From: CAIOHW01 sp964432565
Lineage (GTDB): Bacteria; Bdellovibrionota; UBA1018
DNA length: 61,126 nt
NCBI GenBank assembly: GCA_964432565.1
Contig: CAYSOA010000012.1
Coordinates: 1 to 61,126, forward strand
Reading direction: 5' to 3'
Every line of letters starts with the position of its first letter. Positions within the stretch are counted from its first letter, which is position 1. The notes under the pieces were generated by a model. The model did no database searches and was not told the origin of the DNA. It saw nothing but the letters and a program-made list of their open reading frames with translations. The position numbers and the translations under genes are program-made. Positions 16,315-25,450 of the stretch are shown piece by piece.

Positions 16315-17532
16315 GTGCCTCATTTGCGCCCCAGATACGCCGAAAACCTCATCTTGCGAGCACTCAGTCACAGCCCCGTCGTGGGAGTGTTCGGTCAACG
16401 TCAGGTGGGTAAGACCACCCTGCTCGAGGCCCATTGCCCGGGAGGCTACGTCACGCTGGATCGAGCGCAGACTCGTCTGGAGCTGGAGGCCGATCCGGAC
16501 CTTTTTGTCAGCAATCGTTCCCTCGGCTTCGCCATCGATGAGGCTCAGCTTTGCCCGACTCTCTTTCCGGCGCTCAAGGACCGAGTGCGAACACGAAAGA
16601 CGCCGGGACAGTTTCTGCTTTCTGGGTCGGTTCGCTTCACCAGCCGCAAGGCAATCCGGGAGTCTCTGACGGGAAGAATCGCCCACGTCGAGGTGCTGCC
16701 GTTCACCATTGCCGAGGCCCACGGCCATCCACTGCCCGATCTGCTGAAGGAACTCACCTCGGTTGCCCGGCAGCAGGACTTATCGCGAATTTTCGAAAAA
16801 ACCGGCTCGAGAAGACACCCAGAAAAGGCTCGCGAGCGCGTACAGCACTATTTGCAGACTGGCGGCCTGCCAGGAATCTGCTTTTTCAGGGCCCAGGAGG
16901 TCCGAGCAGACCGCCTCCAAAGCCAGCTCGACACGCTCCTGAATCGCGATCTTCGTCTGGTTCAGGCGACGAGCGTGCCATACGCCTCTCTTCGCGAACT
17001 GCTGGCGTTTCTTGCAAAAAATCAGGGCGAACCCTTTGAACTCGGCAAGGCCGTCCGCGCCTCTCAGATTTCCGCAGTGACGATCAATAAGTTGTTGGGT
17101 GCCTATGAGGCCCTGTTCCTGATTCGGCGAGTTGCCTGCACGGGCGACCTGACCCGGCCCACCTACTTTCTCGAAGATCAGGGCATGGCGTCCTGGCTGA
17201 TTCGTCGCGATACAGAAGAGCCGTCCGACCTGGTTCGGGCACTCTACGCCAATCTGAGGCAGGAGCTGTTGTACCGTCCCGAGCGAAATGGGCGAATCTT
17301 TCAGTTCCGGACCAAGCATCACGTCGAAATTCCCCTGGTCTTCGAAGCGGAAGGCGTTCGAGTCGGTGTGCTGCCCGTCTTGGATCGCGAGGTGCGAGCC
17401 CGACACATCGCGACCGCTTCCGCATTCCTGAAAAAGCACCCCCAACACAAGCTCGTGCTCGCGACTGGCGGGGACGCCGTGGAGTACCGCAGTGCCAATC
17501 TCTTCGTCGTTCCATACGGAGTGCTGTGCTGA
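16315..17532 (+). CDS. AAA ATPase with DUF4143 domain, degenerate nuclease-like C-terminus
   Basis: 405 residues from GTG 16315, with a purine-rich GAAAGAGGAT ribosome site. Walker A is GQRQVGKTT at about 25-33 and Walker B FAIDEAQ at about 70-76. A sensor-like LLSGSVRF follows, then a winged-helix region and the C-terminal DUF4143 domain. In this family the C-terminus usually has E-x-D ... E-x-K nuclease-like motifs; here the equivalent region reads VEIPLVFEAEGVRVGVLPV, so the aspartate and lysine are lost. The family is common and variable in bacteria and its function is not settled; links to toxin or mobile-element control have been proposed. A second member lies at 21307-22479. Confidence 0.8.
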   Translation: MPHLRPRYAENLILRALSHSPVVGVFGQRQVGKTTLLEAHCPGGYVTLDRAQTRLELEADPDLFVSNRSLGFAIDEAQLCPTLFPALKDRVRTRKTPGQFLLSGSVRFTSRKAIRESLTGRIAHVEVLPFTIAEAHGHPLPDLLKELTSVARQQDLSRIFEKTGSRRHPEKARERVQHYLQTGGLPGICFFRAQEVRADRLQSQLDTLLNRDLRLVQATSVPYASLRELLAFLAKNQGEPFELGKAVRASQISAVTINKLLGAYEALFLIRRVACTGDLTRPTYFLEDQGMASWLIRRDTEEPSDLVRALYANLRQELLYRPERNGRIFQFRTKHHVEIPLVFEAEGVRVGVLPVLDREVRARHIATASAFLKKHPQHKLVLATGGDAVEYRSANLFVVPYGVLC

Positions 17533-17607
17533 ACGACGAAACCCACCCCTCGATTCCCCACAAATTAACACTCCGCATTACCACCCCCCGCCAGCTACGT
17601 TGGCCGC

Positions 17608-18210
17608 ATGTCAAAGCGCCTGCTGTGGATGGACCTCGAAATGACCGGCCTCGACGACCAGAAGGACCAGATTCTGGAAGTCGCCGCCATCGTTACCGAT
17701 CTCGAACTCAAGCCCCTCGAAGAGTTTCACCGGGTCGTCTACCAGCCGCCCGAAGTGCTCGCGGGCATGAATGACTGGTGCAAGAAGACGCATGGCGAGA
17801 GCGGCCTGACCGAAGCCTGCGCCGCCGGCACTCCCCTCGCCGAGGTCGAGCGCGAACTGATCGAACTTCTCGAGCGGCATTACTCGGCCCGGGATCGCGT
17901 CGTGATCTGCGGAAATTCGATCGGCAACGACCGACGCTTCATTGACCGCTACCTGATCGAGTTCTCCAAGCACCTTCATTACCGCATGATCGACGTCAGC
18001 TCCTTCAAGGAGATCTACCGCGAACGCTGGGGCATCGAGTTCAAAAAGAAGAACGCACACCGAGCCGTCGATGACATCTTCGAGTCGATTCGCGAGCTCG
18101 AGCATTACCTGTCTTTTGTGAAGATCCCCCCGGAGACCGGCCGTGCGGGAACCGATACGCCAACCCCCGGAAGCAGGGGGCCCGAAGGAAACGAGGAAGG
18201 GTTCGTATGA
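17608..18210 (+). CDS. orn: Oligoribonuclease
   Basis: A DEDDh 3'-5' exonuclease of 200 residues that degrades two- to five-nucleotide RNAs, including pGpG from cyclic di-GMP turnover. MDLEMTGL (8-15) gives the first Asp and Glu, GNSIGNDRRF (about 112-121) the second Asp, and NAHRAVDD (about 150-157) the catalytic His and last Asp. The length exceeds the usual 180 because of a proline-rich tail after residue 175. It overlaps the following dCMP deaminase gene by four bases. Confidence 0.93.
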   Translation: MSKRLLWMDLEMTGLDDQKDQILEVAAIVTDLELKPLEEFHRVVYQPPEVLAGMNDWCKKTHGESGLTEACAAGTPLAEVERELIELLERHYSARDRVVICGNSIGNDRRFIDRYLIEFSKHLHYRMIDVSSFKEIYRERWGIEFKKKNAHRAVDDIFESIRELEHYLSFVKIPPETGRAGTDTPTPGSRGPEGNEEGFV

Positions 18211-18644
18211 GCGAACCAGCATCCCCCGAACGCCCGAGCTTCGAGAGCATCTACCTGCTTCTGGCCCGAACCCTCTCGGCGCGTTCGACCTGCAAGCGCC
18301 TTCAGGTCGGCACGGTCATCACCACGACCGACTACCGAAAGGTGCTGGCTGTCGGCTACAACGGCAACGCCACGGGACTGCACAACGGCTGTGATCGCGA
18401 CGAAGCCGGCAACTGCGGGTGCCTGCACTCCGAGGAGAACGCCGTCATCAACTGCGATGCCCCCCGACTTACAGAGAAAGTGGTCTTCGTCACGCACCTG
18501 CCCTGCGTGGCCTGCGCCAAGCGCCTGATCAATCTCGGCAACGTTCGGCGAATCTACTACGGGCAGGACTACCGCCTTCGCGACTCGATCGAGATCCTGC
18601 GATCCGTGGGAATCGAGGTCTCACACCTGGAGCTGCGCCAATGA
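18207..18644 (+). CDS. dCMP/cytidine deaminase family protein (ComEB-like)
   Basis: A 145-residue zinc deaminase. HSEENA carries the zinc His and catalytic Glu (around residue 72), and PCVACAKRL supplies the two zinc cysteines. GYNGNATGLHNG and GCLHSEENAV are typical of the dCMP deaminase / ComEB group, which makes dUMP for thymidylate synthesis. It overlaps both neighbours (ATGA at each end), forming a three-gene unit with orn and the aminopeptidase. Confidence 0.85.
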   Translation: MSEPASPERPSFESIYLLLARTLSARSTCKRLQVGTVITTTDYRKVLAVGYNGNATGLHNGCDRDEAGNCGCLHSEENAVINCDAPRLTEKVVFVTHLPCVACAKRLINLGNVRRIYYGQDYRLRDSIEILRSVGIEVSHLELRQ

Positions 18645-21304
18645 AACAGACCCGCTCGATTGTCTGCGCCCTCGCCCTTCCGCTTGCACTCGGTACCCTG
18701 GTCTCTTGTTCACACCTGACCGGATCGTCCGCTACCGGGGCCGGGACTGGCTCAGCACCAGGTCGCTCCCAGGCTTCGGCGACGACCAGCTCTTCGCAGC
18801 CTGCCTCACTTCGCCCTGCCCTGAAACGCGAAGAGGCCACCGGTCGAAAGCGGCAACTCGGGCAGGTGCGTTACACCCTCTGGTTCGCCGTCGACGGACA
18901 AAATCCCGACTTCGAGGGACGATCGATCATTCAGTTCGACTGGAAGGGACGCACCAGTGCTCGGGGGGCGCCGCTCTTTCTGGATTTTTCGGAGGGACGG
19001 ATTCGCTCCCTGAAGGTCAATGCCCAGCCCGTCGAGTCGACTGCCATCGCCCGACTGTACTCCGGACATCGCCTCGAACTTCCTCACGACCTGCTGAAAA
19101 CCGGCCTGAACCGGGTCGAGGTCGCCTACACGCACGACTACTCGGATGACGGCTCGGGGCTGCATCGCTTTGAAGATCCGGCCGACAACCGAGTGTACCT
19201 CTACAGCAACCTGGAGCCCTACGAGGCCAACCGCATTTTTCCGTGCTTCGACCAGCCCGACCTCAAGGCCAGCTTTGAAGTGACGGTCGAAGCCCCGCGC
19301 GACTGGAAGGTCATCGCCAACACGCGCGAGCGGGACATCACTCCGGTCGACGGGCGAAATAGCTGGAACTTTCCGCCCTCGGCCCCCTTCAGTACCTACG
19401 TCTTTGCCCTGCATGCCGGCGATTATGCCTCGTGGAAGAACGAACACCGAGGCATTCCCCTGCGGCTTTTTGCCCGTCAGTCCTTGAGCCAATTCGTCGA
19501 TCACCCGGAGTGGTTTGCCGTGACGAAGGCGGGATTCGACTATTTTCAGGCGACCTTCGACTACCCGTACCCCTTCGTGAAGTACGACCAGATCCTGGTA
19601 CCGGAGTTCAACGCCGGGGCCATGGAAAACGTGGGGGCCGTNNNNNNNNNNNNNNNNNNNNNNNNNNNNNNNNNNNNNNNNNNNNNNNNNNNNNNNNNNN
19701 NNNNNNNNNNNNNNNNNNNNNNNNNNNNNNNNNNNNNNNNNGGCTACGAGCTCTTCGGAGAGAAAAAATGGGCCTATTGGTCGGATCAGCAGCCGACGAC
19801 CCATCCCATTGAGGTTCCGGTTCACGACACCGACGAGGCTGAGAGCAACTTCGACGGCATCACCTACAGCAAGGGAGCCGGTGTTTTGAAGCAGCTTGCC
19901 TTTCTTGTGGGAGATGCGGCCTTCGACGAAGGGCTGCGCCGGTATTTTCGCAGGCACGCCTACGGCAACACCAGTCAGCAGGACTTTCTGGCCGCGCTCG
20001 AGGAAGTCTCGCCGCCGGCCGAGGGCGGCCTGCAGGCTGAACGCTGGCTTCGCGAATGGGTGGGCACGCCGGGCACGAACACGCTTGAAGTCGACTGGAG
20101 CTGCTCGCCGCAGGGATGGATCGACCGCTTCGAGCTCGTGCAGGGTCATGCGCCACAGTCATCGACCCTGCGATCGCATCGCACGCAGATCGCTTTTCAC
20201 GACCAGAATTCGAAGATTCAGAGCGTGATGACGGCACGCTATTCGTCTGAACGAACTCCGGTTGCGGTCGCCATCGGCAAGCCCTGCCCTGCGTGGATCA
20301 ACCCGAACCACGGTGATCAGGATTTCGTCCAGCTTCGGCTCGACTCCACCACCCGGGGGCGACTCTTTGGTAGCGACGCCTCGCGACCCACGCCTCTGTC
20401 GAGAGCCCCACTTCTCGCCAGAGAACAGCTCTGGCAGGCGCATTGGCAGTCGGTGCTGGAAGGGCGCACTGCGGCTTCTCACTACGCGGACCAGTTTCTG
20501 GCGCAGGGTGCCCTCGAGACCGACCAGGGTCTTCTGGGAACCCTCATCGGACGGCTTTATTCGCAGAGCGCCACCGATGCTGCCGCAATCCACTGGATGC
20601 CGGAGTCGAATCGCTCGCAGCTGATCGAGCAGCTGCGAGCGTTGTCCCGCGCTCAGTTGAAGTCCTCTCCTGCCGGATCGGATCGCCAGCGCCGGTGGTG
20701 GAACCTGGCGCTCGCCACCACCCACTCGACCGAAGACATCGCCTGGCTACGAGGACTTTTGAGCGGCCGCGAGCGCATTCCCGGCCTGCCCCTGGACCAG
20801 GACCGACGCTGGGAAGTGCTTCTCGCCTGGGCCGCCATTGCCGGACACGACGAAGCGCCCCTGGACGCCGCACTCCGGGCCGAGGCCCGTCGCGACTCCA
20901 CCGACAGCGGAAAGAAGTGGTTACTGGCCGTCGAAGCCGCCACCGCAAGTGAGGCCTCGAAATTGCGGGCGTTCGAGAAGGCCCTCGATCCGGCGACCAG
21001 CTATTCGGAACTGCGCGAGCTGGCTGGTTCTTTTCGACGAACCGGCCATGAAGGCTTTTATCCCTGGCTTGCCGATCGTTTTTTTGGCGAACTCGATCGG
21101 GTCGCTTCAACTCGGAATACCGACGAGTCGGCGACGTTCGCGGAGGGCTTCTACCCGTTTTCGTGCGGTGGACCCACGCTCAAGCGGCTCGAGCAGTTCA
21201 TGACCCACTCTCGGCGCAGGCTGCCCGCCGGACTACTCAAGACGCTCGTGTCGCTGCGAGAAGAGGAACAGCGCTGCGCGCGGCTTCGGAGCTTGAAGCT
21301 GTAG
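18641..21304 (+). CDS. Lipoprotein M1-family metalloaminopeptidase (interrupted by gap)
   Basis: About 887 residues from ATG 18641. A signal peptide ends in the lipobox LVSC, so the enzyme is probably anchored to a membrane facing the periplasm. YSNLEPYEANRIFPCFDQPDLKA-type sequence and the substrate-binding GAMEN motif are M1 hallmarks. The 100-N gap begins three residues after GAMEN, so the zinc motif HExxH...E is not in the sequence. After the gap AYWSDQQPTTHPIE and TYSKGAGVLKQL resume the family pattern. M1 members have roughly 70 residues between these points, so more than 100 bases are missing. The frame agrees on both sides. Confidence 0.88.
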   Translation: MKQTRSIVCALALPLALGTLVSCSHLTGSSATGAGTGSAPGRSQASATTSSSQPASLRPALKREEATGRKRQLGQVRYTLWFAVDGQNPDFEGRSIIQFDWKGRTSARGAPLFLDFSEGRIRSLKVNAQPVESTAIARLYSGHRLELPHDLLKTGLNRVEVAYTHDYSDDGSGLHRFEDPADNRVYLYSNLEPYEANRIFPCFDQPDLKASFEVTVEAPRDWKVIANTRERDITPVDGRNSWNFPPSAPFSTYVFALHAGDYASWKNEHRGIPLRLFARQSLSQFVDHPEWFAVTKAGFDYFQATFDYPYPFVKYDQILVPEFNAGAMENVGAXXXXXXXXXXXXXXXXXXXXXXXXXXXXXXXXXXGYELFGEKKWAYWSDQQPTTHPIEVPVHDTDEAESNFDGITYSKGAGVLKQLAFLVGDAAFDEGLRRYFRRHAYGNTSQQDFLAALEEVSPPAEGGLQAERWLREWVGTPGTNTLEVDWSCSPQGWIDRFELVQGHAPQSSTLRSHRTQIAFHDQNSKIQSVMTARYSSERTPVAVAIGKPCPAWINPNHGDQDFVQLRLDSTTRGRLFGSDASRPTPLSRAPLLAREQLWQAHWQSVLEGRTAASHYADQFLAQGALETDQGLLGTLIGRLYSQSATDAAAIHWMPESNRSQLIEQLRALSRAQLKSSPAGSDRQRRWWNLALATTHSTEDIAWLRGLLSGRERIPGLPLDQDRRWEVLLAWAAIAGHDEAPLDAALRAEARRDSTDSGKKWLLAVEAATASEASKLRAFEKALDPATSYSELRELAGSFRRTGHEGFYPWLADRFFGELDRVASTRNTDESATFAEGFYPFSCGGPTLKRLEQFMTHSRRRLPAGLLKTLVSLREEEQRCARLRSLKL
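19642..19741. other. Scaffold gap (100 N) inside the aminopeptidase active site
   Basis: It removes the expected HExxHx18E zinc site. By comparison with M1 family spacing the real insert should be near 200 bases. Confidence 0.99.
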
Positions 21305-21306
21305 CG

Positions 21307-22479
21307 TTAGAGTTTTTCGAGAATCGAGGGTAACTCCTTCAGGAACGTTTCGACCGGTAACACTCGCACGCCGCGAATGCTTCGGCCACGTTCCACGCGC
21401 GAAACCAGAATTCGAATCGCCTCGGGGTGGTCATCATGGAGGCTCTCCAGACTACTCAGGTCGCGCGGCTGTGGAGCGACCTTGTTCTTGAGCTCCACTG
21501 CGAGCCGAATCCTGCCTCCCCGCGACACAACGAGATCCACCTCGGTTCCTGAGCTGGTTTTCCAATAATTCAGCCTCAGAGGGAGTTCGCGATACGAAAT
21601 CTGGGCACGAACCTCATTCACGATCACCGTTTCGAAAAGTCCTCCGAGAACCACCGGATCCATTTTTCCAGGCAGACGCTCACAAAGGGCATTCACCACC
21701 CCGGCATCAAAAAAGTAAAACTTCGGATGTCCGGCCAGCTGCTTGCGGACCGCTTTTTCCCACGGAAGCAGGAATTGCCCCAAAAGCGTATCCTCGAGAA
21801 CCTGGTAGTAGGCGCGGATGCTCGGACTACTGACTCCCACTTCTCGCGAAATGGAGCTGAAGTTGATCTCCTGTCCATTGGCCTCAGCCGCGAGATCGAG
21901 AAAATGCGAGAACGGTCCGAGACTTCGAACCACCTGCTCGGCCTGAATCTCCTCCTTGAGGTAGAGATTGACGTACGCTCGCAAGATCCTGACCCGCGCG
22001 ACAGCCGAGGATTCCGATACGATCTTGGGTAAAAGTCCCGTGACCATCGCCTCCTCGATCCGAAAATCCTGTCCCAGCTCCCTTGAGATCAACGGAAAAA
22101 GCCGCAGATCCAGCGCTCGACCTGCGAGCAGGTTCGCTCCACCACGCTTGAGCTTGCGCGCGCTCGAGCCGGTGAGCGCGAAGCAAAGCCCCAACTCTTC
22201 GATCATCGACTGAACCTCATGAAGGAGTTCGGGAACACGCTGGATCTCGTCGATAAATACCCAGTCGAGGGGTCCCGAGCGAAGAGCATCCAAGACCTCC
22301 TGTCGGAGGAGGCCAGGATCCCGAAGATACCGTCGATACTGCGACGCTCTTAATAGATCGACTGTAAAGACCCGCTTTCCCTCCAGTTCGTGCCGCAGGA
22401 GCGTACTCTTGCCGGTAAGGCGGGGACCCAGCAGCAGAAACGACTGACGAACGGGCAGCTGGAGGGCTCTTGAAATCAT
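21307..22479 (-). CDS. AAA ATPase with DUF4143 domain
   Basis: 390 residues. Walker A is LLGPRLTGKSTL at about 16-27, Walker B VFIDEIQ at about 73-79, then FALTGSSARKL. The C-terminus keeps the PD-(D/E)xK-like pattern (GTEVDLVV then AVELKNK), unlike the homologue at 16315. It is convergent with the aminopeptidase gene and ends two bases after it. The only visible promoter-proximal signal is a perfect inverted repeat directly before the start. Composition is somewhat more AT-rich upstream, consistent with an acquired gene. Function of the family is unproven. Confidence 0.82.
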   Translation of the reverse strand: MISRALQLPVRQSFLLLGPRLTGKSTLLRHELEGKRVFTVDLLRASQYRRYLRDPGLLRQEVLDALRSGPLDWVFIDEIQRVPELLHEVQSMIEELGLCFALTGSSARKLKRGGANLLAGRALDLRLFPLISRELGQDFRIEEAMVTGLLPKIVSESSAVARVRILRAYVNLYLKEEIQAEQVVRSLGPFSHFLDLAAEANGQEINFSSISREVGVSSPSIRAYYQVLEDTLLGQFLLPWEKAVRKQLAGHPKFYFFDAGVVNALCERLPGKMDPVVLGGLFETVIVNEVRAQISYRELPLRLNYWKTSSGTEVDLVVSRGGRIRLAVELKNKVAPQPRDLSSLESLHDDHPEAIRILVSRVERGRSIRGVRVLPVETFLKELPSILEKL

Positions 22480-22508
22480 ACTTTAAATAATACCCCATTT
22501 TTTAAAGT
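22480..22508. promoter_or_regulatory. Perfect 8-bp inverted repeat abutting a DUF4143 ATPase start
   Basis: ACTTTAAA and TTTAAAGT enclose a 13-base spacer with GGGGTAT (sense strand). The repeat touches the start codon and covers the ribosome-binding region, so a bound protein or RNA hairpin would block expression. Confidence 0.5.
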
Positions 22509-22553
22509 AGTGATTTAAATCTTAGTGGCACATTCGGCTCACGGAATCCCTGA

Positions 22554-23315
22554 TCAGCGCAGCTCGAGCACGACCGGGCAGTGATCCGATCCCATCACTT
22601 CGGGCTGGTGGCGGGCCGATACGAGGCGGTCACCGAACTCTTCGTTGACCCAGAAGTAATCGAGGCGCCACCCGATGTTCCGGGCGCGCACCCCAGGGCG
22701 GTAACTCCACCAGGTGTAGTGCCCCGGGTCTTTGGTGAACCGCCGAAACGTGTCGACATACCCTGCGCGCTCGAACTGGTCGAGCCAGGCCCGCTCTTCA
22801 GGAAGAAAGCCTGCATTGTTCATGTTTTCTTTCGGGTTTCGAAGGTCGATCTCACGATGGGCGATATTGAAGTCGCCGCAAAGCACGACATGCTTCCCTT
22901 TCCCGCGAAGTGACTCGGTGTGCTCGAGCATCGCCTTGCAGAAGGCCACCTTGTAGCCCAGACGCGTGTGCTCACGCTGCGAATTGGGGAAGTAGGCATT
23001 GATCAGACGGAAATCACCAAAATCCATCTGCAGCACGCGCCCCTCGCTATCGAACTCCGGAATTCCCAGTCCGTGAATCACTTCCTGGGGTTCGCGACGG
23101 GTGTAAATGGCCGTGCCGCTATAGCCCGCCTTCTCGGCCGAGTGCCAGTGCGAGCCATAGCCGGCCGGGTGCTTCAAAAACAAATCCAGCTGCTGCTCGG
23201 TCGCCTTGGTTTCCTGCAGACAAACGATGTCCGCCTCCTGGGCCTCAAACCAGCTCATGAAGCCCTTCTGGGCCACGGCCCGAACGCCGTTCACATTCCA
23301 CGAAATGAGTTTCAT
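22554..23315 (-). CDS. xthA: Exodeoxyribonuclease III / AP endonuclease
   Basis: 253 residues from ATG 23315; an upstream TTG would add ten unconserved residues. MKLISWNVNGVRA is the canonical N-terminus, LQETKATE has the metal Glu, GDFNIAHREIDL contains catalytic Asp and Asn, and GSDHCPVVLELR at the end supplies Asp and His. It repairs abasic sites and removes blocked 3' ends. It is transcribed alone. Confidence 0.93.
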   Translation of the reverse strand: MKLISWNVNGVRAVAQKGFMSWFEAQEADIVCLQETKATEQQLDLFLKHPAGYGSHWHSAEKAGYSGTAIYTRREPQEVIHGLGIPEFDSEGRVLQMDFGDFRLINAYFPNSQREHTRLGYKVAFCKAMLEHTESLRGKGKHVVLCGDFNIAHREIDLRNPKENMNNAGFLPEERAWLDQFERAGYVDTFRRFTKDPGHYTWWSYRPGVRARNIGWRLDYFWVNEEFGDRLVSARHQPEVMGSDHCPVVLELR

Positions 23316-23407
23316 GGAAGGGGGTCTAACGCAGGAGCTCGCCAAAGGATACTCGTCAAGACGTCAGGCGTTGACAGAGCGGCCCGCCAGGGCTAGCCAC
23401 CTGCGTC

Positions 23408-23998
23408 ATGATCTTCGATGGCGCGAGTTCGAGGTTGTTTCTAGCGTTGGTCTTTGTGTTGGCTGCGGCAACGCCCCCTGAGGCTCAGGCCGAAATCCTG
23501 CGCTTTCGAGAAGTCGAGGCGGGCCAAATCTACCGGGGAAGCCAGCCGGAAACGCTTGAGGACTTCGCCTTTCTTCAGTCGCTGGGAATTCGAACCCTGC
23601 TCGACCTGCGTACCTCCAGCGACGACATCACCCGCGAAAGGCGCCTCGGCAAAGCCTTCGGATTTCGGGTGCTCAACCGACAGCTCAACGGGTTTTTCGG
23701 ACCCTCTCTGGGAGATCTCGGGGACGAAGAGCTGGATGAAATTCAGGACCTTTTAAAAGACCCACGTCTCCATCCGATCTTCGTTCACTGCCGCCACGGA
23801 AAAGACCGCACCGGACTGGTCGTCGGCATCTACCGCGTCGAGACCCAGGGCTGGAGCCCCGAACACGCGTATCGCGAAATGCGCTCTCTCGGCTTCACTC
23901 CCCTGCTTTTGGGACTCTGGCACCGCTTCTGGGATCGCATGGAAAACCGGGGCAGCAATCGATCTCTCAGCCTCGCAGTCGGTCATCCAGTTCGTTGA
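23408..23998 (+). CDS. Exported dual-specificity/tyrosine phosphatase-like protein
   Basis: 196 residues with a Sec signal peptide ending near AQA (residues 26-28). IYRGSQPETLEDFAFLQSLGIRTLLDLR is followed by HCRHGKDRTGL, the Cys-x5-Arg phosphatase loop with the catalytic Cys. This matches the DSP-like tyrosine phosphatases related to plant and fungal phosphoinositide phosphatases. Location in the periplasm suggests action on lipids, inositol phosphates or imported phosphoproteins. Its 3' end overlaps the convergent TPM gene by 32 bases. Confidence 0.85.
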   Translation: MIFDGASSRLFLALVFVLAAATPPEAQAEILRFREVEAGQIYRGSQPETLEDFAFLQSLGIRTLLDLRTSSDDITRERRLGKAFGFRVLNRQLNGFFGPSLGDLGDEELDEIQDLLKDPRLHPIFVHCRHGKDRTGLVVGIYRVETQGWSPEHAYREMRSLGFTPLLLGLWHRFWDRMENRGSNRSLSLAVGHPVR

Positions 23999-24608
23999 CC
24001 GTGTCGGCCGTCCTCGGAAACTTTGTCGCAAGTAGGGCTCCCAGACGACCAATCGCATCACAGAGCGCGTCGGACAGCGGACGACCCGCGCGCAGATCGG
24101 AAGCCAGCCTGCCCGTTTCTTCCTGCCAAAACTCAGGGACAACCTGGGAGTGAATGCCGCGATCGGCGACGATCTCGACCCGGTGCTCAAACAGACTGAT
24201 GAGCAGTAGAACGCCGCATCGATCTCCGGTGTTCATGACGCCATGGCGGACGAATTCCGCCAGGGCCTGCTTGTCGACGGCCGCGTCGAGATGAGCGGCC
24301 GGCACGATCCGACGCTTGATTGCCTTCACTCCCGCCAGCAAGGCTCCGGTTAGGGCTCCACCCAGCTGAAACACGACCAGGTGGTCGGGTCGAATCCCCC
24401 AGAGAGACCCCGACACTTCAGCCCAGAGGAAGGCAACCGCCGTAGCCACGGCAGCTCCCATTGCGGAAAGAAAAAAGCCCACCCAGCGATAGGCCTGCGA
24501 CTGCGGCACCACGACAGCGACGATCTCGCCGCGAGTTTGAGACTCCGCCGCCTGCACGGCCTTTTCGATGCGCTGAAGCTCTGCTTCAGTAAACTTGGAT
24601 CTCACCAT
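23967..24608 (-). CDS. TPM-domain membrane protein (short form)
   Basis: 213 residues. The N-terminal part contains two hydrophobic helices (WVGFFLSAMGAAVATAVAFLW and VVFQLGGALTGALLAG), followed by a C-terminal TPM domain with GVLLLISLFEHRVEIVADRGIHSQV. TPM domains (YgcG/Psb32 family) are thought to act in photosystem or envelope maintenance, and some have phosphatase activity. It starts seven bases inside the end of the second TPM gene, so the LemA-TPM-TPM set is one operon. Confidence 0.8.
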   Translation of the reverse strand: MVRSKFTEAELQRIEKAVQAAESQTRGEIVAVVVPQSQAYRWVGFFLSAMGAAVATAVAFLWAEVSGSLWGIRPDHLVVFQLGGALTGALLAGVKAIKRRIVPAAHLDAAVDKQALAEFVRHGVMNTGDRCGVLLLISLFEHRVEIVADRGIHSQVVPEFWQEETGRLASDLRAGRPLSDALCDAIGRLGALLATKFPRTADTVNELDDRLRG

Positions 24609-25450
24609 CCCGACGACGCTCCTCCCCCACCAAAACCACCACCGCCTCCGCCGAATCCGCCCCCACCAAAGCCGCCCCCGCTTCGGAAGCCACCGCCCCC
24701 GTATCCGTGGAATCCGTCATGGCGTCCCATGCGCCGGAAGGCTCCGCCCCCCCGGTGGCCGACAGCGCGACGACCTGCTTCAGCGAGAAAAACCAGAATC
24801 GCCGGAAAAACGAGCAACGCGAAAACCAGAAACACCCACCACGGCAGGGGGCGTGCCTTCATTCGTGGGACCGAACGATAGGAAGGCGCTCCGGTCAACT
24901 CGACTCCGCGAATGCGACCCACCTCGGCCACCACGGCACCCAGCCCGTCGGCCGCCCGACCGGCGCGCAGAAACGGCACCAGAAAGTCATCAAGCAGCCG
25001 CTTTGAGCGAGCATCGGTGATCTCGCCTTCAAGTCCGTAGCCGACCTCAAGTCGCACGCGGCGTTCACGGCCCGCCAGCACCAGCAGCAATCCCCGGTCT
25101 TCACCCTTCCGCCCCAGCTTCCACTGCTCGGCAATGGCCATGGCAAAGGATTCGATGTCGAGACCCCGAAGCGACTCGGGCAGATAGATCACCATCTGAA
25201 CCCCACCTTTTGACTGGAGTTCGAGAAGCAGGCGTTCCAACTGATCCCTGTCGGCGGGCCCGAGCATTTTGGCCTCATCGACCACCGGACCCGAAAGGTA
25301 CGGCGCCTCGACGAAGGGCTTGGCCGCGTGGCCAGGACGGCTGGGCGACAGCAAAACGAGCAGCGCTGCCGCGCCCGCCAGCAAGACACCGCGATGAAGC
25401 CCCCTTCGAGCTCGGTCGCGGCTTGGAACCCCGCTCAGGGCACCGATCAC
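24602..25450 (-). CDS. YgcG-like TPM-domain protein with glycine-rich tail
   Basis: 282 residues: signal peptide (LLAGAALLVLLSPSRPGHA), TPM domain beginning VVDEAKMLGPADRDQLERLL and containing LLLVLAGRERRVRLEVGYGLEG, one membrane helix (WWVFLVFALLVFPAILVFL), and a glycine/serine-rich C-terminal tail of about 40 residues. This is the classical arrangement of proteins encoded beside lemA. It overlaps both neighbours by a few bases. Confidence 0.88.
   Translation of the reverse strand: MIGALSGVPSRDRARRGLHRGVLLAGAAALLVLLSPSRPGHAAKPFVEAPYLSGPVVDEAKMLGPADRDQLERLLLELQSKGGVQMVIYLPESLRGLDIESFAMAIAEQWKLGRKGEDRGLLLVLAGRERRVRLEVGYGLEGEITDARSKRLLDDFLVPFLRAGRAADGLGAVVAEVGRIRGVELTGAPSYRSVPRMKARPLPWWVFLVFALLVFPAILVFLAEAGRRAVGHRGGGAFRRMGRHDGFHGYGGGGFRSGGGFGGGGFGGGGGGFGGGGASSGW

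Noticed and set aside
18806..20149. A 447-codon minus-strand frame opposite the aminopeptidase
   Set aside because: Runs through the N-gap and has no recognisable domain; the plus-strand gene is certain.
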